The position numbers and the translations under genes are program-made. 16,219 nucleotides of DNA from CAYNNP01 sp964398215 (GTDB lineage Bacteria; Planctomycetota; Planctomycetia; Pirellulales; Pirellulaceae), in the NCBI GenBank assembly GCA_964398215.1, contig CAYNNP010000150.1, forward strand, positions 1-16,219, read 5' to 3'. Position 1 is the stretch's first letter. Every line of letters starts with the position of its first letter. Below, piece after piece: positions 7,540-15,046 of this stretch. Below the pieces are notes generated by a model. It was not told where the DNA came from and searched no databases. It was given only the letters and a program-made list of their open reading frames with translations.

Positions 7540-8538
7540 GTGAATCTAAAAAGGCGAAAAAACATGACCAACAAGCTAACGATAATGATGGTAGCCACCG
7601 TCATCGCCGCTGCGTCTGGATGCCAAGGTGCTGGGCAGAAGCTGGCGGCAATGAACCCGTTTCGCAAGTCTCCCTCGCAAATGCTTGCGGAAAAGAAGGC
7701 AAAAGCACAAGAGGCTTCCGCCGATCCGCTACGGCTGGATCACAAAGTGGAAGTCAATGCTGAGGTCTTTGTCGCCAACGGACGTCTATGGGAATCAACG
7801 GGCAATTCTGAAAAGGCCATGGAAAACTACACCAAGGCGTTGCAGAAAGAACCAAACAATGCTGAAGCTCTAGGAAACATCGCGCGAATCCAATTCCGTG
7901 AAGGTAACTACCCCAAGGCGAATGAGTTCTTTTCCAAAGCATGCGCTCAGAAACCTGAAGACGCTGGTTTGCAAAATGATCTTGGGCTAACACTTAGCAA
8001 AATGGGCCGCCAGGAAGAAGCCGTCAAAGCACTTTCCAATGCACTTTCATTGTCGCCTGGAAAATCACGTTATGCCAACAACTTGGCCAGCGTTAAATAC
8101 GAGATGGGCGATCGTGAGGGCGCGTTCGGCATACTGAACACAGGGAACAAACCATCAGTTGCTAACTTCAACATGGCGTTCTTGGCGCAAAAACATGGAC
8201 ACCTACAAGACGCCAAACGCTACCTAGAGGCTTCGATCGAAAACTCAGGTAACCTGCGGGATGGTGCTACCAAGCAAGCCATCCAAAGGTCACGAGAGAT
8301 GCTGGCCAAGTTGAATGGCCCAGCGGAAACATCACAGAACATTGCGGCCAACAAACCGTCGCCAAAAACTGGTACTCAGCTCAAAGTCCAACCCGTCAGC
8401 GCTCGGATCAACTCAAAAGTTGATACCAGCACACCGCCTTCATCGACTTTGCCAGCACCGGCCAAGCCCCAGATGACCGCCGGAGAGGCCGCTGCCGCAC
8501 CGCCCAGCGGACCATTTGTGATGCCGCCTGGCGTATGA
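7540..8538 (+). CDS. TPR-repeat lipoprotein (TadD-like)
   Basis: The 332-residue product is a predicted lipoprotein built of tetratricopeptide repeats. Numbered from the GTG at 7540, it starts with NLKRRKN, a hydrophobic stretch and the lipobox ASGC (Cys28). Residues ~73-238 hold about four to five TPR units, such as NSEKAMENYTKALQKEPNNA, GNYPKANEFFSKACAQKPED and GRQEEAVKALSNALSLSPGK. A Pro/Ala-rich tail closes the protein. GTG 7540 is chosen because AAGGGGGA (7525-7532) sits seven bases upstream and the start gives a typical n-region; ATG 7564 is a shorter alternative, and ATG 7453 would prepend 29 residues unlike a signal peptide. TPR lipoproteins of this shape include TadD and PilF-type pilotins, but no pilus genes are near, so the role is probably envelope protein scaffolding of unknown target. 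Confidence 0.82.
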   Translation: MNLKRRKNMTNKLTIMMVATVIAAASGCQGAGQKLAAMNPFRKSPSQMLAEKKAKAQEASADPLRLDHKVEVNAEVFVANGRLWESTGNSEKAMENYTKALQKEPNNAEALGNIARIQFREGNYPKANEFFSKACAQKPEDAGLQNDLGLTLSKMGRQEEAVKALSNALSLSPGKSRYANNLASVKYEMGDREGAFGILNTGNKPSVANFNMAFLAQKHGHLQDAKRYLEASIENSGNLRDGATKQAIQRSREMLAKLNGPAETSQNIAANKPSPKTGTQLKVQPVSARINSKVDTSTPPSSTLPAPAKPQMTAGEAAAAPPSGPFVMPPGV

Positions 8539-8558
8539 CTTTAGGCACCAAAATCCTA

Positions 8559-8738
8559 GGCTGCCCGTGGTTGCAGCCAGCGATCTGGCACTTATAAGTG
8601 GCGTAAATTGGGAAAACTTGCACCTTCGTTCCCAATATCGACGATAGCGTGATAAACTCACAAGCGTTGAATTCACCGCTTCCGTGAGTAAATTCTCTCG
8701 GCAAAGCAACACGCTTTTTGCCTTGGTGGTTAGCCAAG
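8559..8738 (+). promoter_or_regulatory. Hairpin-rich leader upstream of the gene at 8770
   Basis: The 231-base gap contains a close succession of inverted repeats: ggctgc/gcagcc (8559-8564, 8573-8578); the 12-bp perfect palindrome cacttataagtg (8589-8600); attgggaa/ttcccaat (8607-8614, 8629-8636); an 11-bp stem with a 2-base bulge (8656-8666 with 8677-8681 and 8684-8689); ggcaaa/tttgcc (8700-8705, 8717-8722); and cttgg/ccaag (8722-8726, 8734-8738). None is followed by a T-run. The first may end the TPR gene transcript, the palindrome may be an operator, and the rest may form a structured 5' leader. The function is inferred from density only. Confidence 0.4.
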
Positions 8739-8769
8739 TGTTTGATTCTCACACGCTGCGAGTTGGTTG

Positions 8770-9606
8770 ATGCGTTTCCGACTTTTCAATTTAGTTTTAC
8801 TACTGGGTCTTTGCCAAACACAAGCTTTGCGGGCGGAAGAACCCAAGGTTTCGATTGCGGGTTTGCAAGTCGTAAGGTTTGCGAAAACGGATACCTCCGG
8901 TAACGTTTACAACCGCAATGCGCTCGTTCCTTTTAACAATGCTACAGCGGGTACTCGTATCGCGCTGTTGGTTGAAGTAAAGGAATCGAATCTGGTCAGA
9001 TTGGATTCGGAACAATCAAGTATTGATATTTTAGAAGACGACACTGGCGCCAATCTTCTCAACAAAGTATCTGCGGCAACAACAAAAGTGTTTATCGCCA
9101 ACCCTTTCGGTTCAAGATCATCAACGGGCGGATTAACCGATTTAAGACTGGGCAAAGATGGCAAACGCGGATTGCTGGAAGTAACAAGCAACGTTGCGCC
9201 AACCCAAGGCTCCGTTGAAATTGCATTGAGCGGAACGCTAGGAGTTGTGGTTGCATCTGAGACAGAAACCGTTCGCACCGAACCAGTTGCCGTGGACGCG
9301 ACGGAAGTCAAGGTCGGTGATGTTACCTTTGAGATGAAGCCAAGAAAAAGCGGCAGTAGCTTCACGTTGGAATTGACATCCAGCGACCCAAAATTGTCCC
9401 ACCTCCGTCAGGCTCAGTTTTTTGCAGACGGAGCTCAGCTGGAATTGCGGTCGAATTACGTTCAGAATCTTGGCAAAGGCAATTTGAAGCATCGCTACCA
9501 CTTCGCTCGTGCACCTGAAAAAGAAATCATCATGGAGTTCGAGTTTTGGTCGGACGCAAGAGTTGTCCAGGTCCCGCTTGAAATGCAAATCGGTATCGGC
9601 GGCTGA
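8770..9606 (+). CDS. Exported protein of unknown family
   Basis: The 278-residue product has a signal peptide (MRFRLFNLVLLLGLCQTQAL, cleavage likely at LRA/EEP). The mature part alternates short hydrophobic and polar stretches (ARIALLVEVKE-like strands such as TRIALLVEVKESNLVRLD, GSVEIALSGTLGVVV, SFTLELTSSDPKLSHLRQAQ), suggesting an all-beta architecture, perhaps two sandwich domains (about 27-160 and 165-278). No enzymatic motif, lipobox or later membrane segment is visible. ATG 8770 is preferred to the adjacent in-frame TTG at 8767; the ribosome binding site is weak. Its long upstream gap is rich in inverted repeats. I do not recognise the family. Confidence 0.8.
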   Translation: MRFRLFNLVLLLGLCQTQALRAEEPKVSIAGLQVVRFAKTDTSGNVYNRNALVPFNNATAGTRIALLVEVKESNLVRLDSEQSSIDILEDDTGANLLNKVSAATTKVFIANPFGSRSSTGGLTDLRLGKDGKRGLLEVTSNVAPTQGSVEIALSGTLGVVVASETETVRTEPVAVDATEVKVGDVTFEMKPRKSGSSFTLELTSSDPKLSHLRQAQFFADGAQLELRSNYVQNLGKGNLKHRYHFARAPEKEIIMEFEFWSDARVVQVPLEMQIGIGG

Positions 9607-9927
9607 ACCGGGTGAACCGCCAAACCCTGGCCAGCGGTAGCAGCGATCCCACAAGGCGAGGCAATTTCAGCTCACTTGAGGTTCGACCAGAAACCCCAGG
9701 TGTATACATCTGGACACCAGAAGTACCATGCGGTCGCAGTTATGGGGCCATGATGCCCCGTGAAAGCCCAAGACCTTGCTGTTTTGCAGTCACTTGAGCT
9801 AACATTTAACCCTTGAAAACGTGTCCAAAACTAGGATTTCCGCCGTTTCAGATGGTAGCGGAAATCAACAGGTATTGTTGCCGGCTGAATACAAAACGGC
9901 GACCTCCTCTTCTTCGCGGAAACACCT
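9607..9927. other. Intergenic region, presumed aceE promoter and leader
   Basis: This 321-base gap carries no supported gene. It must hold the promoter of the pyruvate dehydrogenase genes, but no clear -35/-10 pair was found. A short hairpin (ggggc/gcccc, 9744-9748 and 9755-9759) and a longer one (9835-9866, listed separately) are present. The aceE ribosome binding site is poor; only GGAA occurs, nine to ten bases before the ATG. Confidence 0.5.
9835..9866 (+). promoter_or_regulatory. Inverted repeat in the aceE leader
   Basis: A perfect 9-bp inverted repeat (gatttccgc at 9835-9843, gcggaaatc at 9858-9866) with a 14-base spacer ends 61 bases before aceE. Centre-to-centre arm spacing of 23 bases (about two helical turns) would suit a dimeric repressor as well as an RNA hairpin. 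No known PDH regulator site is recognised. Confidence 0.4.
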
Positions 9928-12660
9928 ATGTCGGATCCAAAAGCAGTCGCTCAAACAGAAGTCAAAAACCAAGATGGTGAGCTCAGAAAGCCAGCCGCTG
10001 AAGTTGACTTGGATTCAGCCGAGACCCAAGAGTGGTTGGATTCACTGAACTATGTTCTGAAGAGCAAGGGTGCTGACCGAGTCCGATTCCTTATCGAAAA
10101 ATTGCGTGACCGCGCAGCCGAAGAAGGCATCCAGTCCGCTGAAGACACCAGCACGCCCTACGTCAACACAATCCCGCTGAAGGATCAGCCAGCGTTTCCG
10201 GGCAACCGAGACCTTGAGCGTCGTATCAAATCAATTGTCCGCTGGAATGCGATGGCAATGGTCGTGCGTGCCAACAAGCGCGGCGGTGGCGTGGGTGGTC
10301 ACATCAGCACATTCGCATCCAGCGCGACGCTTTACGAGATCGCTCAAAACCATTTCTTTCGGGGACGTGGCGAAGACGGTCACTCGGGCGATACGATTTT
10401 CTTTCAAGGTCACGCCTCGCCAGGCATGTATAGCCGTGCGTTTTTAGAGGACCGTTTGTCAGAAACGCACCTGGACAACTTTCGTCGTGAACTGGAAGCC
10501 GGCGGTGGCCTTTCTAGCTATCCACACCCATGGTTGATGCCCGACTTCTGGGAGTATCCGACGGTATCGATGGGACTTGGTCCGATCATGGCGATCTACC
10601 AAGCACGATTCAACGAGTACATGAAAGATCGTGGCATCAAAGACACCTCCAACGAACGTGTTTGGGCGTTTCTGGGTGATGGCGAATGTGACGAACCAGA
10701 AACACTGGGCGCGATCGGCTTGGCCGCACGAGAAAAACTGGAGAACTTGATTTTCGTTGTTAACTGCAACTTGCAGCGATTGGACGGCCCTGTTCGTGGT
10801 AACGCCAAAATCATCCAAGAGCTTGAAAGTATCTTCCGTGGTGCTGGTTGGAATGTGATCAAAGTCGTGTGGGGCAGCGACTGGGATGCGCTATTGGAAA
10901 AAGACACGACGGGATTGCTTGTAAAACGCATGAACGAAGTTGTTGATGGCCAGTACCAAAAGTACGCCCGAATGCCTGGCAGTTACATTCGTGAACACTT
11001 CTTTGGAAAGTATCCGGAATTGCTGAAGCTAGTCGAAAACTACAGCGACGAAAAACTTGAAAAGATGCGCCGTGGTGGTCACGATCCCGAAAAGGTCTAC
11101 GCGGCCTACAAGATGGCGACAGAACTCAAGAATGGTCGTCCAACCGTCGTGTTAGCAAAAACCATCAAAGGCTATGGTCTCGGCGAAGCGGGCGAAGGCA
11201 AGAACATTGCTCACAATCAAAAGAAGATGAACGAGGTGGAACTTTTGCAATTCCGTACTCGTTTCGGCATTCCAATCAGTGACGAAGAAGTTGGCCAGGC
11301 ACCGTTTTACAAGCCGGCGCCAAGCAGCAAAGAAATCGAGTACATCAAAGAACGGCGCGCGGCATTGGGGGGCCCAGTACCTAGTCGCCCGACCGAACAT
11401 CCAACGATGGACGTGCCAACGCTGGCCGACTACTCAAAGCTAATCAAGCGGCTGGGTAACAAGAGCTGCAGTACTACCTTTGCGGTGGTTCAAACTTTGA
11501 TCGCAATGTGTCGTGATAAAAAGATCGGCAAACACATGGTGCCCATCGTTCCCGATGAATCACGAACATTCGGCATGGAAGGGATGTTTACCCAGTTCGG
11601 TATCTATGCCCACGCTGGACAACTGTACGAACCAGTTGATTCGGAAATCGTACAGTTTTACAAGGAAGCCCAGGATGGCCAAATCCTAGAAGAAGGAATT
11701 ACGGAAGCGGGCTCGATGAGTTCGTTCAACGCGGCAGGAACCGCACACAGCAAGCACGGCATCAACATGATCCCGTTCTTTATCTACTACAGCATGTTTG
11801 GATTCCAGCGGATCGGTGATTTGATCTGGGCAGCTGCCGACATGCGAGCCAAAGGATTCTTGATCGGTGGAACGGCCGGTCGGACGACTTTGAATGGCGA
11901 AGGACTCCAGCACCAGGACGGCCACAGCCTGCTGAACGCGATCGCGTTTCCAACCGTACGTGCCTACGACCCAGCCTGGGCGTATGAAGTCATCACCATC
12001 ATTCTTCACGGCCTGAAAAAGATGTATGGCGAAGGTGAGGAATGCATGTACTACTTGATGGCAGAAAACGAAGAGTACGAACATCCAGAAATGCCCGAAG
12101 GATGTGAAGAAGGCATCGTCAAAGGAATGTACAAGTTCCGCAGTAAAGACGTTCAGGGCGCCAAGGCTCGGGTTCAGCTATTCGGCAGCGGTGCGATCTT
12201 GAACAGTGCCTTGAAGGCTCAGGAAATCCTAGCCGAAAAGTACAACGTGGCCAGTGACGTTTGGAGCGTGACAAGCTACACCGAACTGCGTCGCGATGCG
12301 GCGACGTGCCAGCGTTGGAATATGCTGCACCCAACTGAAACCCAAAAGCGCAGTTACGTTGAAGAAACGCTTGACGGAATCGAAGGCCCGTTCATTGCGG
12401 CCAGTGATTACGTTCAAGCACTGAGCGAGCAACTGACGCCTTGGATTCCTGGCGATTACTACTGCTTGGGTACCGACGGAATGGGCCGAAGTGAAACACG
12501 CGAAGCCCTGCGTCGCCACTTTGAAGTCGATGCCGAATCAATCACGATCGCATCACTCAGCCGATTGGTAAAAGCTGGTGTTTTTGACAACAAATTCGTC
12601 AAGGACGCGATCAGTGAATTGGGTTACGACGCCGAAAAAATAAACCCGCAATTCGCTTAG
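9928..12660 (+). CDS. aceE: Pyruvate dehydrogenase E1 component, homodimeric type
   Basis: E1 decarboxylates pyruvate on thiamine diphosphate and passes the acetyl group to the lipoyl arm of E2, making acetyl-CoA in the cytoplasm. At 910 residues it matches the single-chain AceE class (E. coli 887), not the split alpha/beta type. The thiamine diphosphate/Mg motif is intact: GDGECDE from Gly250, ending NCN at 279-281. GGHISTFA (His125) and QGHASPGMYSR (His162) correspond to active-site histidines of the family, and GEGLQHQDGHS (His662) to the conserved His-loop in the middle domain. ITEAGSMSSFNAAGTAHS is the second-domain cofactor contact. The ~25 extra N-terminal residues are charged and probably disordered, possibly for E2 binding as in E. 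coli. It is followed 145 bases later by aceF on the same strand. Confidence 0.97.
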   Translation: MSDPKAVAQTEVKNQDGELRKPAAEVDLDSAETQEWLDSLNYVLKSKGADRVRFLIEKLRDRAAEEGIQSAEDTSTPYVNTIPLKDQPAFPGNRDLERRIKSIVRWNAMAMVVRANKRGGGVGGHISTFASSATLYEIAQNHFFRGRGEDGHSGDTIFFQGHASPGMYSRAFLEDRLSETHLDNFRRELEAGGGLSSYPHPWLMPDFWEYPTVSMGLGPIMAIYQARFNEYMKDRGIKDTSNERVWAFLGDGECDEPETLGAIGLAAREKLENLIFVVNCNLQRLDGPVRGNAKIIQELESIFRGAGWNVIKVVWGSDWDALLEKDTTGLLVKRMNEVVDGQYQKYARMPGSYIREHFFGKYPELLKLVENYSDEKLEKMRRGGHDPEKVYAAYKMATELKNGRPTVVLAKTIKGYGLGEAGEGKNIAHNQKKMNEVELLQFRTRFGIPISDEEVGQAPFYKPAPSSKEIEYIKERRAALGGPVPSRPTEHPTMDVPTLADYSKLIKRLGNKSCSTTFAVVQTLIAMCRDKKIGKHMVPIVPDESRTFGMEGMFTQFGIYAHAGQLYEPVDSEIVQFYKEAQDGQILEEGITEAGSMSSFNAAGTAHSKHGINMIPFFIYYSMFGFQRIGDLIWAAADMRAKGFLIGGTAGRTTLNGEGLQHQDGHSLLNAIAFPTVRAYDPAWAYEVITIILHGLKKMYGEGEECMYYLMAENEEYEHPEMPEGCEEGIVKGMYKFRSKDVQGAKARVQLFGSGAILNSALKAQEILAEKYNVASDVWSVTSYTELRRDAATCQRWNMLHPTETQKRSYVEETLDGIEGPFIAASDYVQALSEQLTPWIPGDYYCLGTDGMGRSETREALRRHFEVDAESITIASLSRLVKAGVFDNKFVKDAISELGYDAEKINPQFA

Positions 12661-12673
12661 TGCTTTCCTTCGT

Positions 12674-12745
12674 GCCCTTCCTACCCGAAGGGCCATTGGC
12701 AGCAATGCTTACAAGGCAAGTCCTCTCTCGAGACGGGCTTGCTTT
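12674..12745 (+). promoter_or_regulatory. Two hairpins between aceE and aceF
   Basis: The first stem is gcccttc/gaagggc (12674-12680, 12687-12693, 6-base loop). The second pairs 12713-12723 with 12735-12745 over 11 bp including two G-U pairs, and its loop contains the palindrome tctcgaga. Neither ends in a T-run; a short A-run follows. They could stabilise or process the dicistronic mRNA, or partly terminate it and so set the E1:E2 ratio. This is inference from structure. Confidence 0.4.
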
Positions 12746-12805
12746 AGCACAAAAAAACAAACGCAACTGCATCCAACTCAACTCATCCAACATTCTGAAA
12801 TAGCG

Positions 12806-14173
12806 ATGGCAACCGAAATCAAACTTCCTGAACTTGGCGATGGCATCGAATCGGGAGACGTCCTAGAAGTCTTCGTGTCCGAGGGTGACGTAATCACCGC
12901 GGGTGACTTCCTCGTCGAAATGGAAACGGACAAAGCAACCGTTCCCGTTCCCTCGCCAGTTGGCGGCAAGATCACAAAGATCCTTGTCGAAGAAGGACAA
13001 ACTATCCCCATCGGCGACTCGCTTGTTGAAATCGAAGCCAGCGCAGACGCGGCTGCTCCGGAGCCAACGCCAGCCGCAGCACCGACTCCCGAGCCAACAT
13101 CAACTGCTCCACCAACTCCCGCACCCGAACCAACGCCAGCTCCCGCTCCGCCCCCAGCGCCAGCTCCGACACCTGTCGCACAGGCTCCCGAACCAGCACC
13201 AGCCGCCGCTCCTGCAGCAGCGCCGCCAACTACGTCAAGCTCCGTCATTCCTGCGGGCCCGTCCGTCCGTCGGTTTGCTCGCGAAGTGGGAGTCGATTTG
13301 TCGGGCGTCGCTGGTAGCGGCGAAAGTGGCCGGATCACCCGAGAAGACGTTCTGTCGGTTGTTCGTTCGCACAGCCAATCACGGGGTTCCGCATCGTCCG
13401 CGGCTACAGCCCCCGCTGCCAGAACCCCACGAACTGACTTGCCAGGCACGGCGGCCGCCGATGACTTTGGGCCAATTCGTGTTGAACGAATGAGCAAGAT
13501 TCGCAAAACGATTTCCAAACAGATGCATGTTAGTTGGTCCAGCGTCCCGCGCGTCACCAACTTTGACGATGCCGACATCACGGACTTGGAAAGCTTGCGT
13601 CAGAGCAGCAAAGACGACTACGCAGCGCAGGGTCTCAAACTAACAACGATGCCATTCTTAATCAAAGCTGTGGCAACTGCACTTTCGCATCATCCCGCTA
13701 TCAACGCGGTAATCGATGAAGAAAATGAGCAAATCGTTTACAAAGATTATGTCAACGTTGGTATCGCCGTGGACACCGACCGTGGCTTGGTTGTTCCCGT
13801 CATGAAAGACGCAGATCGGATGGGAGTTCCTGACGTCGCACGAACGCTCGCCGAAATGGCCAGCAAAGTTCGAGGTGGGCAGTTTGGCATGAACGATCTG
13901 AAAGGTGGTTCATTCACAATTAGTAACCTGGGCGCCATCGGTGGCCAGTACTCGACGCCAATCGTCAACGTTCCCGAGGTGGCCATTTTGTTGGTTGGGC
14001 GTAGTCGTAAGCTACCCGTAGTCATGCCCGATGACTCGATCCAGCCGAGACTAATGATGCCACTAAGCCTATCGTATGACCATCGATTGGTAGACGGCGG
14101 GGCAGCGGCTCGATTCTTAAACGAAGTCATCGAGTACCTTGAAGCACCTAGCCGATTGTTGCTGGCTCTTTAA
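12806..14173 (+). CDS. aceF: Dihydrolipoamide acetyltransferase, E2 of pyruvate dehydrogenase
   Basis: E2 transfers the acetyl group from its lipoyl arm to CoA and forms the core of the complex. The 455 residues comprise one lipoyl domain (1-79; the lipoylated lysine is Lys43 in EMETDKATV), a long Pro/Ala linker (about 82-145, built on APEPTP-like units), a peripheral-subunit-binding domain (about 149-187, VRRFAREVGVDLSGVAGSG), a second linker, and the catalytic domain from ~222 (FGPIRVERMSKIRKTISKQM). The active-site motif DHRLVDGG (His426, Asp430) is intact. It has a single lipoyl domain, against three in E. coli AceF. The ATG has no strong ribosome binding site. Pairing with aceE makes pyruvate dehydrogenase, rather than 2-oxoglutarate dehydrogenase, the clear assignment. 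Confidence 0.95.
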   Translation: MATEIKLPELGDGIESGDVLEVFVSEGDVITAGDFLVEMETDKATVPVPSPVGGKITKILVEEGQTIPIGDSLVEIEASADAAAPEPTPAAAPTPEPTSTAPPTPAPEPTPAPAPPPAPAPTPVAQAPEPAPAAAPAAAPPTTSSSVIPAGPSVRRFAREVGVDLSGVAGSGESGRITREDVLSVVRSHSQSRGSASSAATAPAARTPRTDLPGTAAADDFGPIRVERMSKIRKTISKQMHVSWSSVPRVTNFDDADITDLESLRQSSKDDYAAQGLKLTTMPFLIKAVATALSHHPAINAVIDEENEQIVYKDYVNVGIAVDTDRGLVVPVMKDADRMGVPDVARTLAEMASKVRGGQFGMNDLKGGSFTISNLGAIGGQYSTPIVNVPEVAILLVGRSRKLPVVMPDDSIQPRLMMPLSLSYDHRLVDGGAAARFLNEVIEYLEAPSRLLLAL

Positions 14174-14204
14174 AACTGGCTGGCAAACCTTAGAACCTCA
14201 TTCT

Positions 14205-14253
14205 GGCGCGATCGAAAATGAAACCCATTCAGTTTTCGATCGCGTTGTTTTTT
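14205..14253 (+). terminator. Terminator-like hairpin overlapping the next start codon
   Basis: A perfect 12-bp inverted repeat (cgcgatcgaaaa at 14207-14218, ttttcgatcgcg at 14233-14244) can be extended by two G-U pairs. It has a 14-base loop and is followed by ttgtttttt (14245-14253). This is the form of a rho-independent terminator for aceEF, 31 bases after the aceF stop. It spans the ATG at 14218-14220 of the next gene, whose first base lies in the stem, and the right arm encodes residues 6-9 of that protein. Confidence 0.65.
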
Positions 14254-15033
14254 GTCTTCGTTGGGATCACTGTTTGCAACGGGCAAACGCAAAAGCCGCC
14301 ACATCAAGCGATTCACAAGCGGGCGCATGCCCACAATGACTACGAACACGCCCGCCCGCTCTTGGATGCTGTTGACAATGGGTTCTGCAGCGTCGAGGCG
14401 GACATCTACTTGGTGGATGGGAAACTCGCTGTTGCCCACCATTGGCTACTGATCCGGCGGCAGCGAACGCTAACGAAACTGTACCTCGATCCGCTAAGAA
14501 AGATCGTCAAAGAGAACGGTGGTAGCGTCCACGGTGACAATACGCCACTGATTCTATTGATCGATATCAAACGCGAGGGTGAAGCAACCTACAAAGTGCT
14601 CGCACAGCTTCTTTCACAGTATCCGGACTTGTTCGGCACGCATGCCAACGGAGAAAGAAAACCGGGCCCCGTGCGTGCCATCATCAGTGGTGCCCGGCCT
14701 GTCAACACGATCCGCAAAGACACAACGCGCTTGGTGGGCATCGATGGCAGGCCATCAGATTTTGGATCCAACATGTCAGTGGATTTGCTGCCGCTAATTA
14801 GTGACCACTGGGGGTCGCATTTTCGTTGGCGAGGCGTTGGCGATTTCCCTGCCAACGAGAAAAACAAACTACGCCAAATGGTCCAGCAGGCACATTCAAA
14901 AGGGCGACTGATTCGGTTTTGGGCATCGCCGGACAACCGCGCGTGTTGGGCCGAGCAAAAGAAGGCAGGTGTTGATTTGATCAACACGAATCGACTTGAA
15001 GGTTTGAATCAATTCTTATCGGCGGACGAGTGA
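14218..15033 (+). CDS. Exported PLC/GDPD-like phosphodiesterase (AIM6-like)
   Basis: The 271-residue product has a signal peptide (MKPIQFSIALFFVFVGITVC, mature from about NGQ) and a TIM-barrel phosphodiesterase of the PI-PLC/glycerophosphodiester phosphodiesterase superfamily. Visible motifs are RAHAHNDYEH (His37, His39, Asp41), then GFCSVEADIYLVDGKLAVAH (Glu60, Asp62, His74) and LLIDIKRE, which match the catalytic and metal-binding positions of GDPD-type enzymes. RFWASPDNRACWAEQKKAGV and DLINTN near the end fit barrel strands 7 and 8. The HAHNDYEH form is like the AIM6 subgroup, whose substrates are not settled. The start ATG lies inside a terminator-like hairpin and has no ribosome binding site. 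The gene converges with rnc, with 13 bases between the stops and no terminator in the gap. Confidence 0.85.
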   Translation: MKPIQFSIALFFVFVGITVCNGQTQKPPHQAIHKRAHAHNDYEHARPLLDAVDNGFCSVEADIYLVDGKLAVAHHWLLIRRQRTLTKLYLDPLRKIVKENGGSVHGDNTPLILLIDIKREGEATYKVLAQLLSQYPDLFGTHANGERKPGPVRAIISGARPVNTIRKDTTRLVGIDGRPSDFGSNMSVDLLPLISDHWGSHFRWRGVGDFPANEKNKLRQMVQQAHSKGRLIRFWASPDNRACWAEQKKAGVDLINTNRLEGLNQFLSADE

Positions 15034-15046
15034 TTGGTGCCGCGCG

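Noticed and set aside
8408..8752. Minus-strand open frames across the gap before 8770
   Set aside because: They overlap the TPR gene and the inverted-repeat region and have no recognisable product.
13063..13240. Tandem-looking repeats in the E2 linker
   Set aside because: These are the ordinary low-complexity Ala/Pro linker of acyltransferases, not a DNA repeat element.
12778..13581. Long minus-strand frame (267 codons) antisense to aceF
   Set aside because: Its Gly/Ala-rich content is the mirror of the Pro/Ala linker of E2; the open frame follows from codon bias.
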